Part shown: positions 7,777-16,023 of the stretch, one piece after another
Layout: the number at the start of each line of letters is the position of its first letter
Numbering within the stretch: position 1 is the stretch's first letter
Source: Blastocatellia bacterium
Lineage (GTDB): Bacteria; Acidobacteriota; Blastocatellia; Pyrinomonadales; Pyrinomonadaceae
Length of the DNA stretch: 31,830 bases
NCBI GenBank assembly: GCA_003488005.1
Contig: DNND01000093.1
Coordinates: 16,107-47,936 of the forward strand
Direction of reading: 5' to 3'
Made by a program: the position numbers and the translations under genes
The notes under the pieces: model-generated
The model's database searches: none
The model's input: only the letters and a program-made list of their open reading frames with translations
What the model was told of the DNA's origin: nothing

Positions 7777-8004
7777 ATGGGCGATGTGTTAACAGTTGGC
7801 GAGATACAGTCTCAATTTGATTCTGAATGGGTGTTGGTTGGAGATCCTGAAACCGACGAGACACTTCAAGTTCAAAGCGGGCGAGTAATCTACCACAGTA
7901 AAGATCGCGACGAAGTCTATCGAAAGGCTATTGATCTAAAACCAACTCGCTTCGCGATGCTATACACAGGAACCCTTCCAAAAGACACTGCAATTGTTCT
8001 ATAA
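7777..8004 (+). CDS. Small DUF5678-like protein
   Basis: This 75-residue acidic protein begins MGDVLTVGEIQSQF. Its core SEWVLVGDPETDE, then a Gly-x-Val / HSKDRDEVYRKA segment, resembles the DUF5678 family, small proteins of unknown function. From general knowledge of bacterial gene neighbourhoods, such proteins are often followed by a retropepsin-like aspartic protease; no such gene follows here. I chose the ATG at 7777 because the longer frame overlaps the end of the SDR gene and shows no family similarity before that Met. It lies 73 nt after the SDR stop, before the minus-strand EVE-HNH gene. Function is not known. Confidence 0.65.
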   Translation: MGDVLTVGEIQSQFDSEWVLVGDPETDETLQVQSGRVIYHSKDRDEVYRKAIDLKPTRFAMLYTGTLPKDTAIVL

Positions 8005-8130
8005 GTTATTCCAAGCTACGCCATTACTCATTGGATCGGGCTCGTCTGACACCAAAACCTTGTGCCTCGAAAGGGGCGTTTACCAAGGCAGATCTTTGGC
8101 TCGGTCACGATGTTCATGTATCGATTCTCC
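8005..8130. other. Spacer between convergent genes, no feature recognised
   Basis: No gene or strong hairpin was found between the DUF5678-like protein and the end of the EVE-HNH gene. A 29-codon minus-strand frame starting near 8115 has no family resemblance. No remnant of a retropepsin-like protease was found. Confidence 0.4.
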
Positions 8131-8952
8131 TCATCTGAATGAGTTGCCTTTTGTCCCTCTTAGCCATTCTTTGAACTCTGTTACGCTTTTTATAGGCCTT
8201 GTTCTGTGAATCATCCGATGGCAATTTGAGCAGAGAACTGCCAAATCTTCTAGCTTTGTTTCTGTTTCTTCCACATTTGCAGACAAAGGTTTGATATGGT
8301 GAGTTTCACAAAAGCTACGCCCGATATTTCCATATGCTTTTTCAAAGTCAAAGGCGCATACCTCACACTCTAGCTTGCCAGTCTCGTTGATTGTCTGACG
8401 TTTCTTGGCCTCGATCACCCTTGGATCCCTTTCACGCTGAAGATGTGTAGCCCATACTCTCCGGCCCTCCACTCCAGAAAGCAGTACGGCATCTATGTCA
8501 GGAAATAGGGCCGTATTATCAAAGGAAATATCTGGCCATGTGCTACGCCATTTAGGATTACTCACCACGACAAGGCGAAACAAATATTCTCCTTGTTCAG
8601 TAGTTAAGGTGAAGACTGTTCCGGCTACATCCCGTTTGAGGAAAGATGGCAAATCGTCCGCAAACTGTTGACGTAGGTCTTCAATCGAAAGAGGGGAATC
8701 AAATCGTGAGGTTAGATATTTGACATCAAAGAGTGACCTTCCGACTTCATCTTTCTCAGTACGGATTCCCTCAATGATCCCCAAACCTACGAGCTGTTTA
8801 GCAGGAGACGACTCCCAGAAAAACAATCTGTCCCCTCTGGCCCAAGCTTTCCGAGCTTGACCTGAATGCCATGTATCCTGGATTTCGGGAACAAGCATTT
8901 CTTCGAAGTCGTTTTCACTCGGTTTGCCTTTTATTACCCAATATCTCATCAC
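8131..8952 (-). CDS. EVE-HNH endonuclease (modification-dependent restriction type)
   Basis: The 273-residue protein combines an N-terminal EVE/PUA-like domain (residues 1 to about 135, beginning RYWVIKGKPS, with ARGDRLFFWES and VGLGIIEGI) with a C-terminal HNH nuclease. The nuclease shows zinc pairs Cys196/Cys199 and Cys241/Cys244, the active-site THHIKPLS (His218-His219) and CHRMIH (His245, His249). EVE-type domains bind modified cytosine, and EVE-HNH enzymes such as VcaM4I cut DNA with modified cytosines, so defence against phage with modified DNA is the likely role. The gene begins 21 nt after the lpxD stop on the same strand. Two sampled 60-nt lines (8221-8340) are about 39% G+C against about 53% for a line of lpxD, which suggests horizontal acquisition. 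Confidence 0.85.
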   Translation of the reverse strand: MMRYWVIKGKPSENDFEEMLVPEIQDTWHSGQARKAWARGDRLFFWESSPAKQLVGLGIIEGIRTEKDEVGRSLFDVKYLTSRFDSPLSIEDLRQQFADDLPSFLKRDVAGTVFTLTTEQGEYLFRLVVVSNPKWRSTWPDISFDNTALFPDIDAVLLSGVEGRRVWATHLQRERDPRVIEAKKRQTINETGKLECEVCAFDFEKAYGNIGRSFCETHHIKPLSANVEETETKLEDLAVLCSNCHRMIHRTRPIKSVTEFKEWLRGTKGNSFR

Positions 8953-8973
8953 TTGCCTATGATCCCACGGAAT

Positions 8974-10011
8974 CTATTCGTTCACTGACGAATGTTCCAC
9001 CGCTTCCAGCTTTTTCTCGATCTCTCTGATCCGTCGCTGCATCTCGCCGAGCCGCCGGAACGCGGCCGTCGAACGTAACCAATCCTTATTCTCAAACGCC
9101 GGAATGCCTGAAATAACTTTCCCCGCCGGCACATCGTGGCTGGTTGCGCTTTTTGCGGTGAGCACAACGTCATCCCCAATTGTGAGATGACCGGCCACAC
9201 CCGCTTGCCCCGCCAGGATAACGCGGCTGCCAATATGAGAACTGCCGGCGAGTCCAACCTGCGCGCACAACAGACTGTCTTCGCCGATCGTGCACGAATG
9301 GCCAATCTGGACCAGGTTGTCTATCTTCGTGCCGCGTCCAATCCGCGATTCGCCCACCGAAGCCCGATCGATTGTCGTTCCGGCGCCGATCTCGACATCA
9401 TCTTCAATAATCACTCGACCGGTTTGCGGAATCTTCAACCAGTGGCGCGCTTCGTCCTTCGCATAACCAAAACCATCGCAACCTATGACGACGTTGTTAT
9501 GGATAATTACGCGCTCACCGATTTGGGAACGTTCGCGAATAACAACGCCTGAATGAATGATTGAGTCTCTGCCAACAGTGACGTTTTCATAAATTGTGAC
9601 GTTCGGATAAATGTGCACGCCTTCGCCGATTTGGCAGCCTTGCCCAATCACAACGCCGGCTCCGACGCGCGCAGTGCCGGCAACAGTGCTTGATGGATCA
9701 ATCACAGCTGATTCATGAATCATGGCCGCAAAGGTTGGTTCCGGATGGAACAAGCGCAGCGCGCGTGTGTAGGCGAGATAAGGATCTTTAGTTCGCAGCA
9801 CCGAAATCGCGCGATCGGTCTGCGCTCCTTCAGCAAGGTAGACCGCCGCAGCGCGCGTCGTGTTTACCTTGGCGGTATAACGAGGGTTCGCCAGGAAGCT
9901 AACGTCAGATGGACCAGCATCGTCGAGGCCGGCAGCGCCGGTTATCTCGATCGTGTCGAGGACTCCATCAACGCTGGCGCCCGTAAGCCTGGCTAGTTCT
10001 AAAAGTTTCAT
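8974..10011 (-). CDS. lpxD: UDP-3-O-acylglucosamine N-acyltransferase
   Basis: The 345-residue enzyme adds the N-linked 3-hydroxyacyl chain to UDP-3-O-acylglucosamine in lipid A synthesis, acting as a cytoplasmic trimer. The N-terminal uridine-binding domain is recognisable (DVSFLANPRYTAKV). It is followed by a long left-handed beta-helix of hexapeptide repeats and a short C-terminal helix. The catalytic His lies in DNLVQIGHSCTIGE at about residue 238, close to His239 of the E. coli enzyme. Length is normal. It shows that the cell makes lipid A and so has an LPS-type outer membrane. No other lpx gene is in the window; the EVE-HNH gene directly follows. Confidence 0.95.
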   Translation of the reverse strand: MKLLELARLTGASVDGVLDTIEITGAAGLDDAGPSDVSFLANPRYTAKVNTTRAAAVYLAEGAQTDRAISVLRTKDPYLAYTRALRLFHPEPTFAAMIHESAVIDPSSTVAGTARVGAGVVIGQGCQIGEGVHIYPNVTIYENVTVGRDSIIHSGVVIRERSQIGERVIIHNNVVIGCDGFGYAKDEARHWLKIPQTGRVIIEDDVEIGAGTTIDRASVGESRIGRGTKIDNLVQIGHSCTIGEDSLLCAQVGLAGSSHIGSRVILAGQAGVAGHLTIGDDVVLTAKSATSHDVPAGKVISGIPAFENKDWLRSTAAFRRLGEMQRRIREIEKKLEAVEHSSVNE

Positions 10012-10062
10012 AAGGAAAAGTCTAACCCATCAAGATGACCGCGAATAGCATGCGAACTCGAT

Positions 10063-10140
10063 CTAGTCGTCTAGAGTACAGGCTTTAGCTTGCGTTCATC
10101 TGCGAAAGAGCAACCTAAAGGTTGTACTCTGAACTACTAG
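10063..10140. repeat. REP-like inverted repeat upstream of lpxD
   Basis: CTAGT (10063-10067) pairs with ACTAG (10136-10140). Inside these, AGAGTACA (10073-10080) pairs with TGTACTCT (10123-10130), continued by imperfect pairing of GGCTTTAGCTTGC with GCAACCTAAAGGTTG. The unit fills most of the 142-nt gap between priA and lpxD. It is probably a dispersed repeat rather than a terminator, because no T-run follows on either strand. Confidence 0.55.
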
Positions 10141-10153
10141 CCGCTTTTGGATC

Positions 10154-12697
10154 CTACATAATCGACACTGGGTCGATCTCCACATTGATCGAGCGCAAAT
10201 TCACTCCGTTAGCTGCAACGGCCTTCAACGCCGTACCGATAACGTCACGCAATTGTTGGCGCTTGCGACCTTTGATTAGGAGTTGCATGCGAAACTCGTT
10301 TTTCAATCTCGCCAGTGCGGCCGGCGCCGGGCCCAGAACGCGCACGATGCGATCCGGATTGGCTGTGTCCAATTCTTTTCGCAGTTGCAAAGCATCTGAT
10401 CTGGTTTGATCGAGTTTCGGGCCATGGACCAGCAACGAAGCGAGCGCGACGAACGGAGGATAACTGTGATTCTGCCGGTGGCGAATCTCCTCTTCATAAA
10501 AGCCGGCGTAGTCCTGACCGCTCGCATGCCGCAGCGCGTAATGATAAGGATGATAAGTCTGAATCAAAACTTTGCCGGCAAGATCCCCGCGCCCGGCGCG
10601 ACCCGCAACCTGGGTCAGAAGTTGAAATGCCCGTTCGGCGGCGCGGAAATCCGGCAACGCCAGGCCGGCATCGACTGACACCACGCCAACCAGCGTAACG
10701 TTGGGAAAATCGTGACCTTTGGCGAGTATCTGCGTGCCCACCAGCATGTCGATCTTGCCCTCGCTGAAGTCGTGCAAGGACTTTTCAAACGCATGTCTGC
10801 GGCTGGTTGTGTCTCGATCGATTCGAGCGATTAGAATCGAGGGGAAAAGCGTGCGCAACTTCTCTTCAATCTGTTGCGTGCCCTCGCCAACGTAGTAAAT
10901 GTACTTGCCGTCGCAACTGGGACACTTGGTTGGCGCGGCTTCCCGATGATCGCAGTAGTGGCAAATTATTACCCGTTCACTGCGATGATAGGTCAGCGTC
11001 ACATCGCAGTTTGGGCACTGAATACTTTCGCCGCATGAGCGACAGAGCACGAAGCTCGAGTAGCCGCGACGATTCAGCAGGATGATTGACTGCTCGCCGC
11101 GTTGGTGGGTCGCGGCAATCGCTCGCAACAGTTCGTCGGAAAAAATCGCCGGTCGCTGCTTGCGTGCAAACGCTGCGCGCATGTCAATGATTTCAGCGAC
11201 CGCCAGTGGCCGGCCACCCAGTCGATTCGGCAGTTGCAGGTATTTATATTTGCCCGTGCTGGCGTTATGAAATGACTCGAGTGAAGGCGTTGCCGAGCCG
11301 AGAATGACCACGGCCGCTTGCTTTTGCGCGCGCACGATTGCGGTGTCGCGCGCATTGTAGCGGGGTGAATCCTGCTGTCGATAGGTCGATTCGTGCTCTT
11401 CATCAACAATGACCAGCCCCAGATTTTGAATGGGCGCGAATACTGCCGAGCGCGTACCTATGACTATACGCGCTGTGCCGTTGCGGACGCGCGTCCACTC
11501 GTCGAAACGCTCACCTTTAGATAATGACGAATGAAAAATGGCGACTTGCTCGCCAAAGTGCATGCGCAGACGCTGCGAGAAAACCGGCGTCAGCGCAATT
11601 TCAGGAACCAGCATCAGTGCCGAACGGCCGAGCTCGAGCGCCACGCGCATCGCTCTAATGTAAACCTCGGTCTTGCCACTGCCGGTCACGCCGTGCAAGA
11701 GAAACGGCGAGTAAGAGTGGTTGTCCAGCGCCAGATTTATTTCGGCAATGACTTTCTTCTGGTCCTCGGTCAACACATAGTCTGTGACCGCCGCTGCCGG
11801 CGAATTGCTGAGTGGGTCGCGACGCAACGGTTGTTGAAAAATCTCCACCCGCTTCCGCTTTGCCAGCGTCATGACTGGGGATGGACCAACCTGCGCGCGC
11901 GCGAGCAGTTCCGGGAACGCTAACGACTCCTCAGTTTTGAGCGACTCAATCACTCTTGTCTGGGCGTCGGTGAGCTTCGTGTTTTCCAAGTCTGGGACGC
12001 TGAGTCCAGCAGGTAAGCGAACATGCCGTTCATATTTTGCACGAACCGAGTCGCTGCCGAATTGCTGTTCAATAGCCAGCAAGCCCTCACGCGCAAGTAC
12101 GCGTGCGACCTTGGCCACTTCGGCGATCTTTAATTTGTCAGCGGCTGAATCCAGCGCAAGCGTGCCCGCTTCGTTTACCACTCTCAGCAAACGCCGTCTG
12201 GGACTTTCCTCGTCCGCGGCCGCGTTCCCCAATTCGGCGCGTCCGGCTTCGGTAATGCTTAAAAGTTGCGCAACGCGCGGACTGACTCCTGGGGGCAAAG
12301 CTGCCTTTAGCACTTCGCCCCAGGGAGCGAGATAGTATTCCGAAACCCAACGCGTGAGTTCCAGGATTTCAGAAGTAATGAGCGGAAAAGTGTCGAGAAT
12401 CTCGCGCGCGTCCTTGATGTTCTCTTCTTTCAAATTCGTGCTCGGCCGCAGTTCGGTGTGCAAAGCCACGATGTAACCGGTAACGAGTTTTCTACCAAAA
12501 GGAACTGCAATGCGCGACCCGGTTTCTGCCTCTGCTTGCAGGACGGGAGGCAGACGGTAAATGAAAGTTGTCAGAACATGAACGGGTACGGCCACCTCAG
12601 CGTATCGAGGTGGCCCGGCTGCGATAGGCGATTCGGCTGTGGGCAGACGGTCCGGCGTTGTTGCAGGTTTGCTTAATGCTTGGGAGGGCTCGTGCAC
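10154..12697 (-). CDS. priA: Primosomal protein N' (PriA helicase)
   Basis: The 847-residue 3'-5' helicase reloads the replisome at stalled forks. The sequence shows an N-terminal DNA-binding region (AEVAVPVHVLTTFIYRLP), Walker A GVTGSGKTEVY near residues 334-344, Walker B DEEHESTYRQ near 430, and eight zinc-binding cysteines in CRSC, CPNC, CHYC and CPSC between about 550 and 595. The C-terminal helicase motifs follow (TQILAKGHDFPNVTLV, QVAGRAGRGD). The length is somewhat above the usual 730, owing to an N-terminal tail of about 30 residues and longer linkers. The start is GTG at 12697, without a clear Shine-Dalgarno; a later start is possible. It is the last gene of the coaBC-udg-priA run. 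Confidence 0.94.
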   Translation of the reverse strand: MHEPSQALSKPATTPDRLPTAESPIAAGPPRYAEVAVPVHVLTTFIYRLPPVLQAEAETGSRIAVPFGRKLVTGYIVALHTELRPSTNLKEENIKDAREILDTFPLITSEILELTRWVSEYYLAPWGEVLKAALPPGVSPRVAQLLSITEAGRAELGNAAADEESPRRRLLRVVNEAGTLALDSAADKLKIAEVAKVARVLAREGLLAIEQQFGSDSVRAKYERHVRLPAGLSVPDLENTKLTDAQTRVIESLKTEESLAFPELLARAQVGPSPVMTLAKRKRVEIFQQPLRRDPLSNSPAAAVTDYVLTEDQKKVIAEINLALDNHSYSPFLLHGVTGSGKTEVYIRAMRVALELGRSALMLVPEIALTPVFSQRLRMHFGEQVAIFHSSLSKGERFDEWTRVRNGTARIVIGTRSAVFAPIQNLGLVIVDEEHESTYRQQDSPRYNARDTAIVRAQKQAAVVILGSATPSLESFHNASTGKYKYLQLPNRLGGRPLAVAEIIDMRAAFARKQRPAIFSDELLRAIAATHQRGEQSIILLNRRGYSSFVLCRSCGESIQCPNCDVTLTYHRSERVIICHYCDHREAAPTKCPSCDGKYIYYVGEGTQQIEEKLRTLFPSILIARIDRDTTSRRHAFEKSLHDFSEGKIDMLVGTQILAKGHDFPNVTLVGVVSVDAGLALPDFRAAERAFQLLTQVAGRAGRGDLAGKVLIQTYHPYHYALRHASGQDYAGFYEEEIRHRQNHSYPPFVALASLLVHGPKLDQTRSDALQLRKELDTANPDRIVRVLGPAPAALARLKNEFRMQLLIKGRKRQQLRDVIGTALKAVAANGVNLRSINVEIDPVSIM

Positions 12698-12745
12698 GAG
12701 TCAGAAGGTAACGCTAAATTTTGAATTGCAAAAGTCCGCGAGCTT

Positions 12746-13639
12746 TTAGGAGTTACTCTTGCCGGTAGTTTCGAGATAGTCGCGCACCTTCTTGAGGTCT
12801 TGCCAGGTTTCCTGTTTCTTGGACGGGTCGCGCAATAAATAGGCCGGATGAAAAGTGGGCATCACCTTGACACCGTGATAATCCTGGAACTCTCCCCGCA
12901 GCTTTGTTATTCCCAGCTTTGCGTTCAGCAAGTTTCTGGTCGCGGTGTTTCCCATTACGACGATGACCTCTGGCTGGACTGAAGCAATTTCACGTAACAG
13001 AAAAGGCTTGCACATCGTTGCTTCTTCTTCAGTCGGCGGGCGATTGCCGGGCGGCCGGCAACGATTGACGTTGCCAATCAGGACTTCATCCCGTTTGGAA
13101 CCGATTGCTTCGATGATTTTTGTTAGCAATTGACCAGCGCGTCCAACAAAAGGTCGCGCTTGCGCGTCTTCATCGGCGCCGGGTGCTTCACCTATGAACA
13201 TTAGGCGAGCGCGCCGGTTACCTTCAGTGTGCACAATGTTGGTTCGACCCTGATGAAGGGGACAACGGGTGCAGTCGCCGACGTCCGTCCAAATCTCTTC
13301 AAAAGTCTCGGTCGTCTGCTCAAGTTTTTGACTTTTTGCGGTCAACTCTCCGAATAAGGTGCTGGGCTCGGTTTGTACAGTCTTTGCCGGCGATATGGTT
13401 TGTTTTGGCACCTTAGCTGATACGGCTAAAGTTGGAACTGCCGCGGATTGAGTACGCCTCGGCGGCAAGTTCTGGCTGGCTTTCTCAGGATATGCCGCAT
13501 CCGACTCAATGGTAGGGCGGGTCGCGTTTGTAGGCTCAACCGTGTCGATGCCCAGTTCATGCAGACAAGAAAGATGTTCCCGAATGTCGCTGGCCAGTGA
13601 AAGGAGTTCGTCCGAAAGTTGCGGGTTCTGCGTTTCCAT
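12746..13639 (-). CDS. udg: Family 4 uracil-DNA glycosylase
   Basis: The 297-residue protein removes uracil from DNA as the first step of base excision repair. The C-terminal 200 residues carry the family-4 marks: CTRCPL, GEAPG as the catalytic loop, NVNRCRPPGNRPP with a second cysteine 16 residues later (the four-cysteine Fe-S site), and HPAYLLR near the end. The first 90 or so residues are Pro/Thr/Ser-rich and look like a flexible linker, so the protein is longer than the usual 200-220. It starts 18 nt after the coaBC stop and ends 48 nt before priA, so the three are probably one transcript. Confidence 0.9.
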   Translation of the reverse strand: METQNPQLSDELLSLASDIREHLSCLHELGIDTVEPTNATRPTIESDAAYPEKASQNLPPRRTQSAAVPTLAVSAKVPKQTISPAKTVQTEPSTLFGELTAKSQKLEQTTETFEEIWTDVGDCTRCPLHQGRTNIVHTEGNRRARLMFIGEAPGADEDAQARPFVGRAGQLLTKIIEAIGSKRDEVLIGNVNRCRPPGNRPPTEEEATMCKPFLLREIASVQPEVIVVMGNTATRNLLNAKLGITKLRGEFQDYHGVKVMPTFHPAYLLRDPSKKQETWQDLKKVRDYLETTGKSNS

Positions 13640-13657
13640 TTGGTTGGTGAGTAGGGC

Positions 13658-14947
13658 TTAAGCTTTTTTGCGCCGTTCATGACTCGTCGAATCGACGAGG
13701 GCTTGACGCGCCGCACGCAAGCGTACGATTTCGTCGAGGATGATGTTGGCGACATTGGTCTTGGGCATCAGCGGGACGTGAATCGGAGCTTTTTCGTCGC
13801 GGATGATTACGGTTACTTCGTTAGTGATGGAGTCAAAGCCTACGCCTTCGCGGCTAACGTCGTTCGCTACAATTGCGTCGAGATTTTTCCGGCTCAGTTT
13901 CTCGCGCGCGTTGGCGAGAACGTTTTCAGTTTCTGCGGCAAAGCCAATGACCAGCAGGTCGTCTCGATTCAGTGCCGCAACATCGCCGAGGATGTCCTGC
14001 GTCCGTTCAAGTTTGATCGTGATTTCGTCGTCAGTCTTCTTGATCTTGTGTTTCGCGGATTGCGACGGTCGATAGTCGGCAACCGCGGCTGCCCCAACAA
14101 AAATCGTAGCTTCGGGTAACTCTGCCATCACGGCGGCATGCATTTCCGCAGCCGAAAAGGCTCGAGTGATTGCCACACCTGCCGGTGCCGCTGCAGTTGT
14201 GGAACCTGCGATGACCCTAACTTCAGCACCTCTGTTTCTGGCTGCCTCCGCGATTGCGAACCCCATCCGGCCCGATGAATTGTTGGAGAGGAAGCGTACC
14301 GGATCGAGGGCCTCACGAGTTGCGCCTACGGTGATAAGCAGCTTCTCCCCGGCCAGGTCCTGAAGTACGTCGCCGTCCGCTGTTTTTAGGATCTCTAAGG
14401 CGGCGGCAACTATCCGCTCGGGCTCGCTCAGCCGGCCGGGACCAATCGTTCCACAAGCCATCTCGCCGTCATCAGGTTCGATAAAAAAGACGCCGTCGGC
14501 CTTCAGTCTTTCGACATTCCGCTGGGTTGCCGGATGTTCCCACATCGACGTATTCATCGCCGGCGCGATTAAAACGGGCGCGGTTGAGGCTAAATAAGTG
14601 GAAGTCAGAAAATCGTCAGCAATCCCATTAGCGAATTTCCCTATGATGTTGGCCGTGGCAGGCGCGATGATGAGCAATTCAACGGTCTGCGAGAAGGTTA
14701 TGTGGGCGATCGGATCGGGATTATCGGGCGCGTAGTCGTCTACAATGACGTGCTCGCCAGAAAGGGCGCGGAAGGTCAGAGGCTGAACAAATTCACAGGC
14801 CCGCGCAGTCATTGCAACCCTCACGGTGCACCCGGCTTTTTGCAAGCCTCGGAGCACCTCAGCAGCTTTGTAGGCAGCAATGCCTCCAGAGATTCCCAGA
14901 GCCACCTTCCTGCCTTGAAAGACGTTTTGTGAAGCGTCGTGGGCCAT
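13658..14947 (-). CDS. coaBC: Bifunctional phosphopantothenoylcysteine decarboxylase/synthase
   Basis: The 429-residue protein carries out two successive steps of coenzyme A synthesis: CoaB joins 4'-phosphopantothenate to cysteine and CoaC decarboxylates the product. The CoaC half begins KVALGISGGIAAYKAAE and has the PAMNTSMW motif near residue 128, which binds FMN/substrate. The CoaB half contains NNSSGRMGFAIAEAA and a KKTDDEITIKLERTQDIL segment. I chose ATG 14947 over an earlier in-frame start (15001) because homology begins just after it and the upstream part is an unrelated hydrophobic stretch overlapping the neighbouring promoter. It faces a divergent secreted-protein gene. Confidence 0.93.
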   Translation of the reverse strand: MAHDASQNVFQGRKVALGISGGIAAYKAAEVLRGLQKAGCTVRVAMTARACEFVQPLTFRALSGEHVIVDDYAPDNPDPIAHITFSQTVELLIIAPATANIIGKFANGIADDFLTSTYLASTAPVLIAPAMNTSMWEHPATQRNVERLKADGVFFIEPDDGEMACGTIGPGRLSEPERIVAAALEILKTADGDVLQDLAGEKLLITVGATREALDPVRFLSNNSSGRMGFAIAEAARNRGAEVRVIAGSTTAAAPAGVAITRAFSAAEMHAAVMAELPEATIFVGAAAVADYRPSQSAKHKIKKTDDEITIKLERTQDILGDVAALNRDDLLVIGFAAETENVLANAREKLSRKNLDAIVANDVSREGVGFDSITNEVTVIIRDEKAPIHVPLMPKTNVANIILDEIVRLRAARQALVDSTSHERRKKA

Positions 14948-15020
14948 AAACGAGACCAGCAAATTAAAGATCAATGTAACACTGCTGAAACACAGGTGCA
15001 ACGGACCCTTCTTTGCTCCT

Positions 15021-15029
15021 TGATATAAT
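15021..15029 (+). promoter_or_regulatory. Extended -10 promoter for the secreted protein at 15079
   Basis: TGATATAAT contains a perfect TATAAT (15024-15029) preceded by TGN, an extended -10 element that can work with a poor -35. The expected -35 position (about 15001-15006) is weak. Transcription would begin near 15036, leaving a leader of about 43 nt with AGAGG before the ATG. Confidence 0.5.
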
Positions 15030-15078
15030 TCGTGCTATTCCAAGGCTACAACGACCACGCGAATAAGAGGATCCAAAA

Positions 15079-15645
15079 ATGCCCACCAGAAGACTAATAA
15101 GTTTTGGCTTGGCCGGATTATTCTTGATACTTGGCCTGAACAGTACAGGAGCTGCCCAGGCTTTTGACGAAGACGCTGAATATGGACCAGTCGTGCGCGC
15201 TTACCTGGGCTATCTCAAAAACGAGCAAGAGGTGGTCGACGATCGCGCCAGCCGGCGCGAAATAACACCGGCGTACTATCGGCGGAATTCGAACCGCATC
15301 CGGGCGCTGCGGCAAATGGCAACGCGCATTGCGCGTGAAACCAGAAATGATTACCTCCCGGAGTTGGAGGCAGTGTCTGCAGATGAGTTTGGACTGCTGT
15401 TTGAGCAACCGCCGCACCCCAACGTTTTGAGAGTAGGCGAGGTCTTTCGCACCAAGTTCCGTTACCTGGGACTGGTGAGGTCGAGCGAAGTCTTCTATGT
15501 GTTTGCGCGACTTGATCCGTATGAACAGTCAGAATTGATGGCGCGCGAAGCCAGATCGGGAACCGAAGCTCACAATACACCCACCCAACAGGAGCTTTCC
15601 GGGGCTAAGACTGTCACTCGCTCCCGGCGAGTGAGCACTCCTTAG
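15079..15645 (+). CDS. Exported protein of unknown function
   Basis: The 188-residue protein has an N-terminal signal peptide (positively charged MPTRR, a hydrophobic core to about residue 24, and a likely cleavage after AQA near residue 28). The mature part is charged and mostly helical-looking, with two conserved-looking stretches (YGPVVRAYLGYLKNEQEVVDD and RVGEVFRTKFRYLG). I do not recognise the family. The C-terminal tail TVTRSRRVSTP is encoded partly by an 8-bp perfect hairpin, so it may be a recent extension. A clear extended -10 promoter and an AGAGG ribosome site precede it. The likely location is periplasm or cell surface. Confidence 0.7.
   Translation: MPTRRLISFGLAGLFLILGLNSTGAAQAFDEDAEYGPVVRAYLGYLKNEQEVVDDRASRREITPAYYRRNSNRIRALRQMATRIARETRNDYLPELEAVSADEFGLLFEQPPHPNVLRVGEVFRTKFRYLGLVRSSEVFYVFARLDPYEQSELMAREARSGTEAHNTPTQQELSGAKTVTRSRRVSTP
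15614..15634 (+). repeat. Hairpin at the 3' end of the secreted-protein gene
   Basis: TCACTCGC (15614-15621) pairs perfectly with GCGAGTGA (15627-15634) around a five-base loop, inside the last codons before the stop at 15643-15645. No T-run follows, so termination by this stem alone is doubtful. Confidence 0.45.
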
Positions 15646-15839
15646 CGTCCGAGCGTTTCCGCTAGTTCTCCTGTTCGAAACCTTCAGGGGTACCTGCGCA
15701 CGAAGCGAAGCAGTTTGGTTTGCTGCCTCTGACACCGTCGTGAGGGTCAGAAAAGTGTAGACGCAGCCACGCCGGTAGTGGTATCTTCTCGGCCAAAGCA
15801 AAAAAGCACAATTTCGTGGCAAAGTTGCCGAAATGGCTG
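15646..15839. other. Gene-free stretch with small hairpins
   Basis: No convincing gene on either strand. Short stems are visible, for example TCTGAC(A)CC with GGTCAGA near 15727-15750. A cyclic-di-GMP (GEMM) riboswitch was considered and not supported. The rest of the 378-nt gap (15840-16023) holds the putative promoter and leader of the FecR-like gene. Confidence 0.4.
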
Positions 15840-15868
15840 TTGACAGAGCACCTGCAATCGTGTAATAA
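15840..15868 (+). promoter_or_regulatory. Possible sigma-70 promoter for the FecR-like gene
   Basis: A perfect -35 TTGACA (15840-15845) is followed at 17 bp by TAATAA (15863-15868), a partial -10 match. Transcription starting near 15875 would give an untranslated leader of about 150 nt before the ATG at 16024. Confidence 0.4.
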
Positions 15869-16023
15869 CAGCCGAGTGTTAAAGCTTTTGCGTACGGCAT
15901 TTTGAATTCCAAGCAGCGGTTGGTAATGAGTCGAAAACGGGTAGCATAACCTGCTCCCTCACGAATATTGGCCGTCGCGGCACGCAATCAAGAATTTTGT
16001 TTCACAATACGGGAGGAAAGTTA

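Noticed and set aside
8005..8130. Remnant of a retropepsin-like protease after the DUF5678-like gene
   Set aside because: None of the frames shows an aspartic protease motif.
15646..15839. Cyclic-di-GMP (GEMM) riboswitch
   Set aside because: A GTTTGGTTTGC-like stretch was noticed, but the conserved core and tetraloop receptor pattern are absent.
15529..15987. Minus-strand frame of 152 codons
   Set aside because: It overlaps the end of the secreted-protein gene and has no ribosome site or recognisable motif; composition looks non-coding.
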